From the NCBI RefSeq assembly GCF_014645015.1, contig NZ_BMLC01000003.1, positions 183,109 through 247,108 on the forward strand: a stretch of DNA of 64,000 bases, read 5' to 3'. The stretch comes from Salinibacterium xinjiangense. GTDB lineage: Bacteria; Actinomycetota; Actinomycetes; Actinomycetales; Microbacteriaceae. Positions 9,801-18,264 of the stretch are shown here, in pieces (within the stretch, counting starts at the first letter, position 1; each line of letters begins with the position of its first letter). The position numbers and the translations under genes are program-made. The notes beneath the pieces were generated by a model, which saw only the letters and a program-made list of their open reading frames with translations, did no database searches and was not told the origin of the DNA.

Positions 9801-10634
9801 GGCGGCGCCCGGCGCAAGCACGATAGAAGCCACGACACTCGGTAGCCGCAGCCCGGAGAGTCGGTGCCAGGCAGCGAAGCCGACCGCTGACACCAGCAGC
9901 GCGATTCCCCAATAAGCAGGATCACTCGCGGCGCTCGCACCGAAGAAGTTGTTGGCCCGCACCGCGTAGACGTCGAGATAGAGGAACACGACTGCGAGGG
10001 CGGCGATCCCCTCAGCTGTGACGCGCAGGCGCCGCCGACGCTGGATCGAAGCACCGACGATCGTCACCGCCGTGACGGCGAGGATGATGACGGTGCGCCA
10101 CACGAGCCCGAAGTTGATGAACGCGTAGACGAGGAAGAAAATCGCGCCGATCGACAGCAGCGACACCCCGGTGACCAGCAGGATTATCTGCACGCCGACG
10201 TGACGGCGTGGTGTGGCGGGAAGCGGGGGCGTAGCGGCAAGCGGGGGCGTAGCGGCAGGCGGCGCCGTTGCGGACACGGTGGGGGCTGCGGCAGCAACAC
10301 GAGGTTGCGCGACAGGTGCTTGCGCGACAGCGATGGTCTGTGGTGCCATGGCGGCCATCACCGGTGCCGAGACGGCTGCCAGCTGCTGCGCTTCGGCGGC
10401 CGCGAAGTCGAACCGGATCTGCCCGATGAGTTCGAGTCGACGATCGAGGGCTGCTGCGGCATCCGTCGACGACGAATCCAGATGGGCGACGAGGGGCCCC
10501 TGCAGGTCGAGCCCGCAGGTGGAGCAGACCGGATGGACTCGGTCGACGAGGCAGGCCGGGCAGACCTGGTCGGAGAGATCCCGGGGGTTGCGCGGAAACT
10601 GTACGAAGCCGACGTATGGGAGGTAGGTACTCAT
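6870..10634 (-). CDS. Giant polytopic membrane protein with N-terminal zinc ribbon (SCO7613-like)
   Basis: 1254 aa. It opens with a four-cysteine zinc ribbon (Cys25, 28, 37, 40; VCPACLV...VCSTC), then about 60 residues of soluble sequence (AALDRRLELIGQIRFDFAAAEAQQL). An Ala/Pro-rich linker follows (repeats of ATPPLAATPPLPATP near residue 135). The remaining ~1100 residues are almost all hydrophobic segments, probably about 30 or more transmembrane helices. The layout matches the SCO7613 C-terminal-domain membrane proteins of actinomycetes, whose function is unknown. I recognise no catalytic motif. It stands alone on this strand; the upstream 57-aa gene is divergent. Confidence 0.8.
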   Translation of the reverse strand: MSTYLPYVGFVQFPRNPRDLSDQVCPACLVDRVHPVCSTCGLDLQGPLVAHLDSSSTDAAAALDRRLELIGQIRFDFAAAEAQQLAAVSAPVMAAMAPQTIAVAQAPVAQPRVAAAAPTVSATAPPAATPPLAATPPLPATPRRHVGVQIILLVTGVSLLSIGAIFFLVYAFINFGLVWRTVIILAVTAVTIVGASIQRRRRLRVTAEGIAALAVVFLYLDVYAVRANNFFGASAASDPAYWGIALLVSAVGFAAWHRLSGLRLPSVVASIVLAPGAALTLGSALDAADDSIVLFSAFIALAVAGLAHPLFRHRVEKTIVAAFGVLGLGLAAVTSPFLNDNFLAGWEAAPAVGLGIVSIAAVAQILLVVRRGNPLVPARIAAVIGAASLASAAFFVAARVVDAGFTAFWPVVAAAIVALGLESLARRPMGELASQFARIAARTAAVIGILILLIPLTYAVIPSAAAATAGAPRWTTTGGSRLLLNPENAAAILALLVIVILVGAAWAIAGTLEKRLPIVVAAGVATLLVAVPLVAVLWAAVVAWVLVAAAALVALRISHTHGWSAGIRITLVAGALVSSTLAYLSSWASIDTWWYGSVGVIVILVAARLATRKVAIRAATLGAAAVLSFVAAAAEGFYLNERFANAANTSLESSLFVGILAVLLLAASTMLSSRLSALETRVLFWLSLVGAVAVGAILWITSSSRDQLTGLVLPYGPTTLVLALGLIVVLALWVARAPAATLTIERIAVSVLMAPAAAWALDSLARATLLPSFAVMSAPIAAALVVGVIALALELRGKGLRAPLDIGVVIVTVPSIFLAARTDATWLVLVIAAVTALMLAISRDGLFSSVHPRKYIGWLALLLAIGGLWRGLGDAGVEPIEPFALPLAGALMIIALLDWRGASRRKVTGVAAPNIFVAAMLVAILPIAVVATTGPTTRTVIITASCAALLLITSLITRPAALRPYLDGAAVASTAGLLVAGFGRPLVIAMVPLREDLQVDAWAAVTFAVLVAAVVIQARIADAETRRRRIEAIEVLLVMAMIGIVVIEISVMQATALGATRAGTLLVLLSGLSVGSQLVDRAPFTRIAGWIAFAGVVVVAATATVIGAIDPFEWATGILAATLLVVGAVRLRRETQLRSWPWLGPGILVLLLPSLFATFTDAPIWRLVGLGAACVILIIVGAIAKLQAPLVLGSVVVLIHAISTFAPQIVAVYQLTEWWVWAVVGGAIILFVAITLEKRMRDLTSMGGRISALR

Positions 10635-10732
10635 CGCGGCTCAGGTTACTGGTGACAACGCGAATAAAGTTCACACGCTCCCTGACTGGGGAACGCCAGC
10701 CACGGCGTACGGGTGGGTCGAGAGGTCGCAGC

Positions 10733-10738
10733 TATCAT
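10733..10738 (+). promoter_or_regulatory. -10 box TATCAT, leaderless
   Basis: TATCAT ends 6 nt before GTG 10745 and supports that start over the longer upstream frame. Confidence 0.55.
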
Positions 10739-10744
10739 AGAGCT

Positions 10745-10918
10745 GTGAACATCGTCGCTTTCATCATCTCGCTGGGCCTCTTCGTCCTGGGCCTGTACGT
10801 CATGGGTTCAGCGTTCTATGTGGAGGGGGCTGAATTCCTCGTCTTCCTCGGCGGCATCCTGCTGAGCAGCCTCGGGGTGTTCATCCCGATCCATGTTCTG
10901 AAGCGCATAGACGGCTGA
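10745..10918 (+). CDS. Small membrane protein, 57 aa
   Basis: Two hydrophobic segments (NIVAFIISLGLFVLGLYVMG and FLVFLGGILLSSLGVFI) joined by a short acidic loop (EGAE) and ended by HVLKRIDG, so a two-helix hairpin is likely. The open frame extends further upstream, but the GTG start is fixed by a -10 box 6 nt upstream. It ends 5 bp before the esterase GTG and probably shares its transcript. I do not recognise the family. Confidence 0.75.
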   Translation: MNIVAFIISLGLFVLGLYVMGSAFYVEGAEFLVFLGGILLSSLGVFIPIHVLKRIDG

Positions 10919-10923
10919 ACACC

Positions 10924-11817
10924 GTGCCGAGTCTGTTGAGCAGGCTCGCGCCTCTCGTCATCACCCTGAGGGGATCGAAGCGCGGATTCAGCACAGCCCA
11001 ACGCACCCTCGACGATGTGGCGAGGCTGCAACGTCATCCGAAATCCTCCACGCCCCCCGCCCGGCTCGCGTCAAAGGTCGATATCACCCGTCGCGACGTC
11101 AACGGCTGGCCCGTGTACCACGTCTCACCGAAGGGCGGCCGACCCACCACCAGGGCGATCTTCCTGCACGGTGGATGTTACGTGTACGAGATCGACCCGG
11201 TGCATTGGAACTTCGTGGCTAACCTCGCGGTCGAGGCGGGCATCACCGTCATCGTGCCGATCATGCCCCTCGCGCCCACCGGGACAGCGAGCGTGATCGT
11301 TCCGGCCGTCGCCGACCTCGCAGCTTCGGTCATCGCTGAGGTCGGTGCCGAGAACCTCAGCATCATCGGCGACTCTTCCGGGGGAGGGATGTCGCTCGCG
11401 GTGGCCATGGAGCTGCGCGATCGCGAACTGCCGCCGCTGCACAGGCTCGTACTGGTCGCGCCCTGGCTCGACATCAGTGGAACCGATCCGATGCTGGCCG
11501 TCATCGCACCGAGCGACCCGTGGCTCGCGGTGGCAGGAACCCACGCCGCAGGTGGGTTGTACCGCGACGAGCTCGGCGAGGGCGACTGGCGTGTGAGTCC
11601 GATTCACGGCGACCTGACGGGCCTCGGGCCGATCACCATGTTTAGCGGAACCCGCGACATCGTGCACGCCGATGCGATCCGGTTCCTGCCGCTCGCCGCC
11701 GAGGCCGGACTCGAGGTCGACTACCACGAAGGCCAGGGGATGCTGCACAACTACCCGATCCTGCCGATGCCCGAGGGTGACGCCGCGCGGATGGCCGTGG
11801 TCGCCGCGATCCGCTGA
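10924..11817 (+). CDS. Alpha/beta hydrolase (HSL-type esterase)
   Basis: 297 aa. The oxyanion-hole motif HGGC begins at residue 82 and the nucleophile elbow GDSSGGG puts Ser151 as catalytic, matching the hormone-sensitive-lipase group of carboxylesterases. A later Asp (SGTRDIVHAD) and His (GMLHNYPI) would complete the triad. No signal peptide is visible, so it is probably cytosolic. The start is GTG 10924, directly behind the 57-aa membrane gene. Substrate unknown; short-chain esters are typical. Confidence 0.88.
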   Translation: MPSLLSRLAPLVITLRGSKRGFSTAQRTLDDVARLQRHPKSSTPPARLASKVDITRRDVNGWPVYHVSPKGGRPTTRAIFLHGGCYVYEIDPVHWNFVANLAVEAGITVIVPIMPLAPTGTASVIVPAVADLAASVIAEVGAENLSIIGDSSGGGMSLAVAMELRDRELPPLHRLVLVAPWLDISGTDPMLAVIAPSDPWLAVAGTHAAGGLYRDELGEGDWRVSPIHGDLTGLGPITMFSGTRDIVHADAIRFLPLAAEAGLEVDYHEGQGMLHNYPILPMPEGDAARMAVVAAIR

Positions 11818-11912
11818 CGGTTCGCGTATCGACGGGAAGGTCCGACCGCCTTTCCGTCCAACCGGCCCGCGCCGATCAAGCGAATACATGTCGATCGGGT
11901 CAGCACATTCGG

Positions 11913-11983
11913 AGGGGATACGGAGAATCGAACTCCGGTCATCAGTTTGGAAAACTGAGGCTTTACCATTAAGCTACATCCCC
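11913..11983 (-). tRNA. tRNA-Gly(UCC)
   Basis: On the minus strand a 71-nt cloverleaf: acceptor GGGGATG pairs with TATCCCC, the anticodon loop is TTTCCAA (anticodon UCC), and the T-arm is CGGAGTTCGATTCTCCG. The discriminator base is U, usual for glycine. CCA is not encoded. Confidence 0.95.
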
Positions 11984-12151
11984 GGATTCCGGCAGCAAGG
12001 CAACCGGAGAACCGTAGATGAGTGTACCCGACGGAATGGGCTGCGGCGCGCACTCGTGCCCGCAGAAGACACAGACAGTTGCGCTGTGCTCAGCGCGCTA
12101 GACTTGGCGAGGCCAATTTCGTTTCAGGACGACTCGAGGGCAGCCGACGTC

Positions 12152-12225
12152 CGGGGCGTAGCTCAGCTTGGTAGAGCGCTCGGTTTGGGACCGAGAGGCC
12201 GCAGGTTCGAATCCTGTCGCCCCGA
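12152..12225 (+). tRNA. tRNA-Pro(UGG)
   Basis: A 74-nt cloverleaf: acceptor CGGGGCG pairs with CGCCCCG, the anticodon stem CTCGG/CCGAG encloses loop TTTGGGA (anticodon UGG), and the T-loop is GGTTCGAATCC. Discriminator A. tig starts only 38 nt downstream, so the tRNA may lie at the head of the tig transcript. A TAGACT at 12099-12104 could be its -10 box. Confidence 0.95.
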
Positions 12226-12263
12226 CAGCACTTCCCCCCAACGATCTACAGGAGAACCACAAC

Positions 12264-13676
12264 GTGAAGACCACGGTTGAGAAGCTCACCGCCACCCGCG
12301 TCAAGCTGAACATCGCAGTGACCCCCGACGAGCTCGAGCCGAGTATCGCGCATGCCTACGAGCACATCGGCTCACAGGTCAACATCCCGGGTTTCCGCAA
12401 GGGCAAGATCCCGAAGCAGCTACTCGACCAACGCGTCGGTCGCGAAGAGATCCTGAATCATGCCGTCACCGAGAGCCTGGACAAGTTCTTCCGTCAGGCC
12501 GTGACCGACGAGAAGATTCGCGTTCTCGGTCGCCCCGAGGCCGACGTCACAGCGTGGCCAGAGGTTAAAGACTTCAGCGGCGACCTGGAGATCGTCATCG
12601 AGGTCGACGTACGCCCCGAGTTCGACCTCCCGTCTCTCGAGGGACTGACGCTGACCGTCGACGAGGCCAAGGTCTCAGCCGATGACGTCAAGGACGAACT
12701 GGATGCCCTGCGTAGCCGCTTCGGCACACTCGTCACCGTCGACCGCCCGGCCAAGAAGGGCGACTTCGCCCAGCTGGACCTCGTCGCGAAGATCGGCGAC
12801 AACGAGGTCGACTCGGCCACGAGCATTTCGTACGAGGTCGGATCAGGCGAGCTCATCGAGGGCATCGACGAGGCGCTCGACAGCCTCAGCGCCGACGAGA
12901 CCACCACGTTCGAGTCCACGCTGCTCGGTGGAGACCACGAGGGTGAGGCCGCCCTGATCACCGTCTCGCTGCTGGCCGTCAAGGAGCGCGAGCTTCCCGA
13001 AGCCGACGATGACTTTGCCCAGATCGCCAGCCAGTTCGACACCATCAAGGAATTGAAGGCGGACATCAAGGAGCAGGTCGCCAAGTCGAAGGTCTTCGGC
13101 CAGGGTGCACAGGCTCGCGACCAGATCGTCGACGAGCTGCTCAAGTCTGTCGAGATCCCCGTTCCGCCGAAGCTGGTCGAAGACGAGGTGAACCGTCATC
13201 TCGAGAACGAGAAGCGCCTCGAAGACGCCGAGCACCGTGCCGAGGTCACCGAGTCGAGCGAGAAGACGTTCCGGACGCAAATCCTGCTCGACTCGATCGT
13301 CGAGGCCGAGGGTGTCAAGGTCAGCCAGAACGAGCTCACCAACTACCTCGTGCAGGGTGCCCAGCAATACGGCATGGAGCCGAGCGAATTCATCCAGGTT
13401 CTTCAGCAGAACGGCCAGATTCCCGGGATGATCGCCGAGGTTGCTCGCGCCAAGGCCCTCGCCGTCGTGCTCGGCAAGGCGAAGGTCGTCGATTCGAAGG
13501 GCAAGGAGATCGACGTGTCGCCGTTCACCGCTTCGGCTCTCGGCGACGAGAACGATGAATCGGATGAGATCACCGCCGCCGACCTGGCTGGGTCGAGCGA
13601 CGACCACGGTCATGACCAGAAGGATCCGCACGGTCGCAAGGCTGGCCACGAGCACTTCGGTCACGACCACAAGTAG
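12264..13676 (+). CDS. tig: Trigger factor, ribosome-associated chaperone
   Basis: 470 aa. It binds the ribosome exit tunnel and assists folding of nascent chains, with a central FKBP-like prolyl isomerase domain. The ribosome-binding signature [17 protein letters not shown] lies in the N-terminal domain, the PPIase domain spans about residues 150-240, and a helical chaperone domain follows. GTG 12264 is chosen because AGGAG precedes it and the protein then starts [15 protein letters not shown]. The last 26 residues hold seven His ([11 protein letters not shown]...HEHFGHDHK), an unusual possible metal-binding tail. It heads a proteostasis block with clpP1, clpP2 and clpX. Confidence 0.95.
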   Translation: MKTTVEKLTATRVKLNIAVTPDELEPSIAHAYEHIGSQVNIPGFRKGKIPKQLLDQRVGREEILNHAVTESLDKFFRQAVTDEKIRVLGRPEADVTAWPEVKDFSGDLEIVIEVDVRPEFDLPSLEGLTLTVDEAKVSADDVKDELDALRSRFGTLVTVDRPAKKGDFAQLDLVAKIGDNEVDSATSISYEVGSGELIEGIDEALDSLSADETTTFESTLLGGDHEGEAALITVSLLAVKERELPEADDDFAQIASQFDTIKELKADIKEQVAKSKVFGQGAQARDQIVDELLKSVEIPVPPKLVEDEVNRHLENEKRLEDAEHRAEVTESSEKTFRTQILLDSIVEAEGVKVSQNELTNYLVQGAQQYGMEPSEFIQVLQQNGQIPGMIAEVARAKALAVVLGKAKVVDSKGKEIDVSPFTASALGDENDESDEITAADLAGSSDDHGHDQKDPHGRKAGHEHFGHDHK

Positions 13677-13685
13677 CTTTTCACA

Positions 13686-13719
13686 CGAAGGGCCCGTCAC
13701 CTCGGTGGCGGGCCCTTCG
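13686..13719 (+). terminator. tig terminator hairpin
   Basis: CGAAGGGCCCG pairs with CGGGCCCTTCG, extended inward by CACC/GGTG with a tiny loop; TCGTTC follows. It sits 10 nt past the tig stop. Confidence 0.85.
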
Positions 13720-13952
13720 TCGTTCACGAGAAACTTATGGAAATTCAGGATCTCCGATACGGATCCGCCGAAATGACGATGGCAGATGACCTCGTGATCC
13801 GGGGGTTCCTGAATTTACGAAGCGTGGAGGAGGGGGCGCGCGACTCTCCGCTATCTGCCCACGGCGAACACCGCCATCTGGGCTGATGCGCTCCAGTAGA
13901 TTCGAATCAAGCGATAACGCAACACCGATTAGAAACAGACGGAGCGCACACA

Positions 13953-14573
13953 ATGGCCCAACCGGCATTGGTCTCAAGCATCTTCGACCAACTCCTCAAG
14001 GACCGCATCATCTGGCTTGGCTCAGAGGTGCGTGACGAGAACGCCAACGAGATTTGCGCGAAGATCCTGCTGCTTGCAGCTGAGGACCCGAAGCGAGACA
14101 TCTTCCTGTACATCAACTCACCCGGCGGCTCGATCACCGCTGGTATGGCCATTTACGACACGATGAAGTTCGTCCCGAACGACATCGTGACCGTGGGTAT
14201 CGGCCTCGCGGCGTCGATGGGGCAGTTCCTGCTTTCATCAGGCACCAAGGGCAAGCGGTACATCACCCCCAATGCGCGAGTGCTCCTGCACCAGCCGTCC
14301 GGTGGTTTCGGCGGCACCTCTGCCGACATCCAGACGCAGGCTGGTGTCATCCTCGATATGAAGAAAAGGATGGCCGAGCTCACCGCCGAGCAGACCGGCA
14401 AGTCGATCGAGCAGGTGCTCATCGACAACGACCGCGACAATTGGTTCACGGCGCAGCAGGCACTCGAGTATGGATTCGTGGATCATCTTCGCGAGTTCGC
14501 ATCAGACGTCGTGGGCGGCGGCGGAACAGACGAGGCCGTCTCCAACGAGACAGCTACAGGCGAAAAGGACTGA
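13953..14573 (+). CDS. clpP1: ATP-dependent Clp protease proteolytic subunit 1
   Basis: 206-aa serine protease subunit of the ClpXP/ClpCP machines. The catalytic Ser lies in [16 protein letters not shown], the His in VLLHQPSGG, and an Asp in the region DNDRDNWF. Actinobacterial ClpP1 and ClpP2 form a mixed double-ring tetradecamer, and the pair is commonly essential. ATG 13953 follows an ACGGAGCG Shine-Dalgarno. The gene ends 2 bp before clpP2 starts, so they are one transcript. Confidence 0.95.
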   Translation: MAQPALVSSIFDQLLKDRIIWLGSEVRDENANEICAKILLLAAEDPKRDIFLYINSPGGSITAGMAIYDTMKFVPNDIVTVGIGLAASMGQFLLSSGTKGKRYITPNARVLLHQPSGGFGGTSADIQTQAGVILDMKKRMAELTAEQTGKSIEQVLIDNDRDNWFTAQQALEYGFVDHLREFASDVVGGGGTDEAVSNETATGEKD

Positions 14574-14575
14574 TC

Positions 14576-15244
14576 ATGGATAATTTCAACCTCCCGGGTT
14601 CGGGCATGGCCAGGCCCACGCCCAACGACCGCTACATCCTGCCGACGTTCGAAGAGCGCACGGCCTACGGCTACAAGCGCCAGGACCCGTACGCGAAGCT
14701 TTTCGAAGACCGCATCATCTTTCTTGGTGTGCAGATCGACGACGCTTCGGCTGACGACGTCATGGCTCAGCTCCTCGTTCTCGAGAGCCAGGATCCCGAT
14801 CGCGACATCGTGATGTACATCAATTCACCCGGTGGATCATTCACCGCGATGACCGCGATCTACGACACGATGCAGTACATCCGTCCGCACATCCAGACCG
14901 TAGTGCTCGGCCAGGCCGCTTCGGCGGCCGCGGTGATCACCGCGGGTGGCACTAAGGGGAAGCGACTCGCGCTGCCGAACGCGCGCATCCTCATCCACCA
15001 GCCCAGCGGTGGGTCAGAGGGCGCGAGCCAGGCGTCTGACATCGAGATCCAGGCACGCGAGATCCTGCGGATGCGCGGCTGGCTCGAGGAGACCCTCGCG
15101 TTCCACTCGAACCGCTCACCGGAGCAGATCAACAAAGACATCGACCGCGACAAGATCCTCAGTGCGGCCGAGGCGATGGAGTACGGTCTCATCGACCAGG
15201 TGCTCACGAGCCGCAAGAACCTGCCGGTGCTGACCGCAGGCTAA
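14576..15244 (+). CDS. clpP2: ATP-dependent Clp protease proteolytic subunit 2
   Basis: 222-aa partner of ClpP1. Catalytic Ser in VLGQAASAAAVITAGG, His in ILIHQPSGG, Asp around NKDIDRDK. The frame is open upstream into clpP1, but ATG 14576 with AAAAGGA before it gives the typical MDNFNLPGSG start, with a propeptide-like N-terminus that may be processed. It ends 18 bp before a strong terminator. clpX is nearby but separated by two minus-strand genes. Confidence 0.95.
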   Translation: MDNFNLPGSGMARPTPNDRYILPTFEERTAYGYKRQDPYAKLFEDRIIFLGVQIDDASADDVMAQLLVLESQDPDRDIVMYINSPGGSFTAMTAIYDTMQYIRPHIQTVVLGQAASAAAVITAGGTKGKRLALPNARILIHQPSGGSEGASQASDIEIQAREILRMRGWLEETLAFHSNRSPEQINKDIDRDKILSAAEAMEYGLIDQVLTSRKNLPVLTAG

Positions 15245-15262
15245 GCAGCCCCAGCATCACAG

Positions 15263-15298
15263 AAGAAGGGCCGTCCCCGATCGGGGACGGCCCTTCTT
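15263..15298 (+). terminator. clpP1-clpP2 operon terminator
   Basis: A perfect 18-bp palindromic stem (AAGAAGGGCCGTCCCCGA and its complement) followed by TATTTC. Because it is symmetric it could also stop transcripts of the copC-like gene coming from the right. Confidence 0.9.
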
Positions 15299-15323
15299 TA
15301 TTTCGACGGCCCTTCTTTATTTC
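15286..15323 (+). repeat. 19-bp tandem duplication of the terminator's 3' arm
   Basis: The 19-mer GACGGCCCTTCTTTATTTC, which includes the right arm of the terminator and its T-run, occurs twice head to tail, and a third copy begins (GACGGCT). The duplicated arm lacks its own left partner. Confidence 0.9.
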
Positions 15324-15357
15324 GACGGCTCAGGCCCTACGGCTCGGGCTTTCTGGC

Positions 15358-15987
15358 TCAGGCTTTGCGGCGTCTGGTTGCGACGAACAGTGCGACGGCG
15401 CCGGCGACCAGCACCACCGCGATGGCGCCGCCGATCCACAGCACATCACCGAGGTTCGCGTCGCCGCGGACGACCGGGGCCGTGGACGACTCCGGTGGCG
15501 CTGCGACGGCCTGGCCTCCGCAGTCCGGCGCGGTGGCCGAGCCGGGTGACGTCACCGCGTCGGTAGACGGTGCCCACGCGAAGTCCACCTCGCCCGAGAC
15601 TGTGTGGCCATCGGCGGAAACCAGCTGCCAGAGCATCCGATAGTCACCGGCATCGCCGAGCGAAGAGCCGACAGACACTGTGGAGTCGACGATCGAGACG
15701 CAGCCGTCGCCATAAAAGAGGCCATCGGCATCGGTGACCTCGATCGCGAATCCCGAGCCGTCTTTCGACAGGTCCAGCAGCGCCTCGTCGGTCGTCACCG
15801 AGAAGCTCTCGGGAACCTCGGTGATGGTGCTGTTTTCTTCAGGGTTCGATGACACAAGGTAGTCGTGGGCGGATGCCGGGGTGGCGACCGCCAGCACCAG
15901 GGCGGCGGCGACGGCCAGTGCCCCTGCTGCTCGGATGCCCGAAGACATCCTGGCGCGTGACGCGATCAAGGCGCGTGACGACATCAT
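15358..15987 (-). CDS. CopC-domain copper-binding protein, membrane anchored
   Basis: 209 aa. A signal peptide ends ATPASA, leaving His41 as the mature N-terminal residue, as in CopC-type copper(II) sites. The CopC beta-sandwich follows (SSNPEENSTI, SADGHTVSGEVDFAW with a second His). After an Ala/Ser/Pro linker comes one transmembrane helix (LWIGGAIAVVLVAGAVALFV) and RRRKA. It is probably exported, tethered to the outer face of the membrane, and involved in copper handling. The start overlaps the stop of a 33-codon frame (TAATG). No CopD domain is adjacent. Confidence 0.82.
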   Translation of the reverse strand: MMSSRALIASRARMSSGIRAAGALAVAAALVLAVATPASAHDYLVSSNPEENSTITEVPESFSVTTDEALLDLSKDGSGFAIEVTDADGLFYGDGCVSIVDSTVSVGSSLGDAGDYRMLWQLVSADGHTVSGEVDFAWAPSTDAVTSPGSATAPDCGGQAVAAPPESSTAPVVRGDANLGDVLWIGGAIAVVLVAGAVALFVATRRRKA

Positions 15988-16088
15988 TATTTCGCTGCCG
16001 GGGGAGGCATCGTGGAGGCACGGACGAGCTGGGCGAGCCCGGCGCGACCGGCGGTGATGGCGATGGTGGTCATGGTTCTGCTATTCAT
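15987..16088 (-). CDS. Possible 33-aa leader peptide upstream of copC-like gene
   Basis: A short frame beginning MNSRTMTTIAITAGR and ending MPPPAAK; its TAA overlaps the ATG of the CopC-like gene by one base. The overlap suggests translational coupling. No clear Shine-Dalgarno is visible, and the frame is continuous with a longer open frame upstream, so coding status is weak. I do not recognise a family. Confidence 0.25.
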   Translation of the reverse strand: MNSRTMTTIAITAGRAGLAQLVRASTMPPPAAK

Positions 16089-16159
16089 GAGTGATTTTTG
16101 TGACGATTCTCGCGGCCATGAGCCAGCGATGGCAAAGGTGGATGTTGTGGGGTGACTGC

Positions 16160-16825
16160 CTAGACGGCTGCCAGCTCCGGCGGTCCACGGTGCCGCATCG
16201 TCGACAGCAGAACGGAGAGGTCGCGAGCCACGTGCCGGCGTGCCGCGGGGATCCTCGGGGGCCGTAGTGCTGGTGCGACCGGAACGATGGCGGCGAGCAG
16301 CCTCGTGAAGAACAGTCGCGCGGTGTCTGAGATACCCCAGAACGTACGCTCGGCATGGAGGAACACGACGATGGTGACCAGCGCGGCCACGGCGTGCGCA
16401 ATCCACATGGCCGTGCCGGCGTGGAGGGGTGCCAGCGCGGGCGCCGTGGGCAGTGTGACGAGCCCGGTGTGTGCGTGGGCTGCGGCCACGGGCATCCCGA
16501 GCGCGCTGAAAACTCCGTGGAACAGCGCCTGGCTGAGGGCGATGGATGCGGCCAGCCGCCATGTCGACAGGGTTCGCCCGGCGAAGAGCGTGCAGGTTGC
16601 GGCCGAGATCACGAACGTGGTGATGATGGCCAGCGCGCTGGGAGCTGCGCTACCACCGAGGGTGTGCGAGAGCGCTGCGACGAAGGTCGCAAACCCGGCG
16701 GCGGTCATGCCCCGCGCCACCCGCGCCCATCTCGAACCCACTGGTGCTCCGATTTCTACCTCTTGTAGACAATCGTGCCATATCTCCCGGGTGGCGGCGG
16801 CGCGCCGTCTCATTGGCCAGCTCAT
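16160..16825 (-). CDS. Hypothetical multi-pass membrane protein
   Basis: 221 aa as drawn, with about four or five hydrophobic segments ([71 protein letters not shown]), several His between them, and a basic cytosolic tail ([15 protein letters not shown]). The start is unsure: ATG 16825 is the longest, while ATG 16708 would begin right at the first helix. It lies upstream of and in line with the CopC-like gene, so a role in metal handling is possible, but nothing in the sequence proves it. I do not recognise the family. Confidence 0.6.
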   Translation of the reverse strand: MSWPMRRRAAATREIWHDCLQEVEIGAPVGSRWARVARGMTAAGFATFVAALSHTLGGSAAPSALAIITTFVISAATCTLFAGRTLSTWRLAASIALSQALFHGVFSALGMPVAAAHAHTGLVTLPTAPALAPLHAGTAMWIAHAVAALVTIVVFLHAERTFWGISDTARLFFTRLLAAIVPVAPALRPPRIPAARRHVARDLSVLLSTMRHRGPPELAAV

Positions 16826-16923
16826 GCCCGAGAGTGTCGCCGGAACCGGTTAGGCTCAGTAAAAGGCCCGTCTTTCGGGTGCCCCGTTTTTCGGGTGCAG
16901 TGTGTGAGGAGAGGAACTTTCGC

Positions 16924-18198
16924 ATGGCCCGTATCGGGGAAAGCGCAGACCTTCTCAAATGCTCATTCTGCGGCAAAAGCCAGAAGCAGGTCCAGCAGCT
17001 CATTGCCGGTCCCGGCGTGTACATCTGCGACGAATGCGTCGAATTGTGCAACGAGATCATCGAGGAGCGACTTGCCGAAGCGGGCGAAGAGGTCTCGAGT
17101 GAGTTCGATCTTCCCAAGCCTCGCGAGATCTACGCGTTCCTCGGGGAGTACGTCATCGGCCAGGAGGCAGCCAAGCGTGCGCTGTCCGTCGCCGTCTACA
17201 ACCACTACAAGCGCATCCGCGCTCGAAACACGATCGCTTCTGCAGACATCATCGACGATATCGAGATCGCGAAGTCAAACATCCTGCTCATCGGCCCGAC
17301 CGGTTGCGGCAAAACGTACCTTGCCCAGACTCTCGCCAAGCGACTGAATGTGCCGTTCGCGGTCGCGGACGCCACGGCTCTCACCGAGGCCGGCTATGTC
17401 GGTGAGGACGTCGAGAACATACTCCTCAAACTTATCCAGGCCGCCGATTATGACGTCAAGCGGGCCGAGACCGGCATTATCTACATCGACGAGATCGACA
17501 AGATCGCCCGCAAGGCCGAGAATCCCTCCATCACCAGGGATGTCTCGGGCGAGGGTGTGCAGCAGGCACTGCTGAAGATCCTCGAAGGCACCGTCGCTTC
17601 GGTTCCGCCGCAGGGTGGCCGCAAGCATCCTCACCAGGAATTCATCCAGGTCGACACCACCAACGTGCTGTTCATCGTCGCCGGTGCATTCGCCGGCCTC
17701 GAAGAGATCATCTCGCAGCGTGCGGGCAAGAAGGGCATCGGCTTCGGCGCCCCCCTGCACACCAAAGGTGATGACGTGAACCTCTTCGGCGAGGTACTGC
17801 CGGAAGACCTTCACAAGTTCGGCCTGATCCCTGAGTTCATCGGTCGGCTTCCCGTCGTCGCCACCGTCACTCAGCTCGACCAGGCCGCGCTCATGGACAT
17901 TCTGATCCGGCCGAAGAACGCGCTCATCCGCCAGTACCAGCGCATGTTCGAGATCGACGGTGTCGAGCTCGACTTCGAACCGGATGCGCTCGAAGCCATC
18001 GCCGACCTGGCGGTGTTGCGCCAGACCGGTGCTCGAGGTCTTCGCGCGATCATGGAGGAAGTGCTCGGGCCGATCATGTTCGACGTGCCATCCGAAGACA
18101 ACGTTGCGCGCGTGATCGTGACCAAGGCCGCCGTGCTCGAGAACGCTGCACCGACGATAGTTCCCCGCAAGGCCGTGCGCGCGGAGAAGTCGGCCTAG
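16924..18198 (+). CDS. clpX: ATP-dependent Clp protease ATP-binding subunit ClpX
   Basis: 424-aa AAA+ unfoldase that delivers substrates to ClpP. The N-terminal zinc-binding domain has Cys13, Cys16, Cys35 and Cys38 (CSFC...CDEC). Walker A is [11 protein letters not shown] near residue 124, Walker B is [13 protein letters not shown], and sensor and C-terminal lid regions follow. The frame extends 60 residues upstream, but ATG 16924, after GAGGAGAGGAA, gives the standard [13 protein letters not shown] start. It has its own promoter region, separate from clpP1-clpP2. Confidence 0.96.
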   Translation: MARIGESADLLKCSFCGKSQKQVQQLIAGPGVYICDECVELCNEIIEERLAEAGEEVSSEFDLPKPREIYAFLGEYVIGQEAAKRALSVAVYNHYKRIRARNTIASADIIDDIEIAKSNILLIGPTGCGKTYLAQTLAKRLNVPFAVADATALTEAGYVGEDVENILLKLIQAADYDVKRAETGIIYIDEIDKIARKAENPSITRDVSGEGVQQALLKILEGTVASVPPQGGRKHPHQEFIQVDTTNVLFIVAGAFAGLEEIISQRAGKKGIGFGAPLHTKGDDVNLFGEVLPEDLHKFGLIPEFIGRLPVVATVTQLDQAALMDILIRPKNALIRQYQRMFEIDGVELDFEPDALEAIADLAVLRQTGARGLRAIMEEVLGPIMFDVPSEDNVARVIVTKAAVLENAAPTIVPRKAVRAEKSA

Positions 18199-18264
18199 AG
18201 CCCGCCGGTGCGCTGTCGGGCCGCCGCCCTTCCGCCACCCTAAGCTGGGGGTTCGCTCAGGGGA

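Noticed and set aside
11913-12225. Integration (att) site at the tRNA genes
   Set aside because: No integrase, no repeated tRNA 3' end and no foreign-looking DNA is seen on either side of the two tRNAs.
13720-13952. ClgR operator upstream of clpP1
   Set aside because: A GGCG-N5-CGCC inverted repeat is present near 13863, but it does not match the CGC-N5-GCG form I know for ClgR, so no site is claimed.
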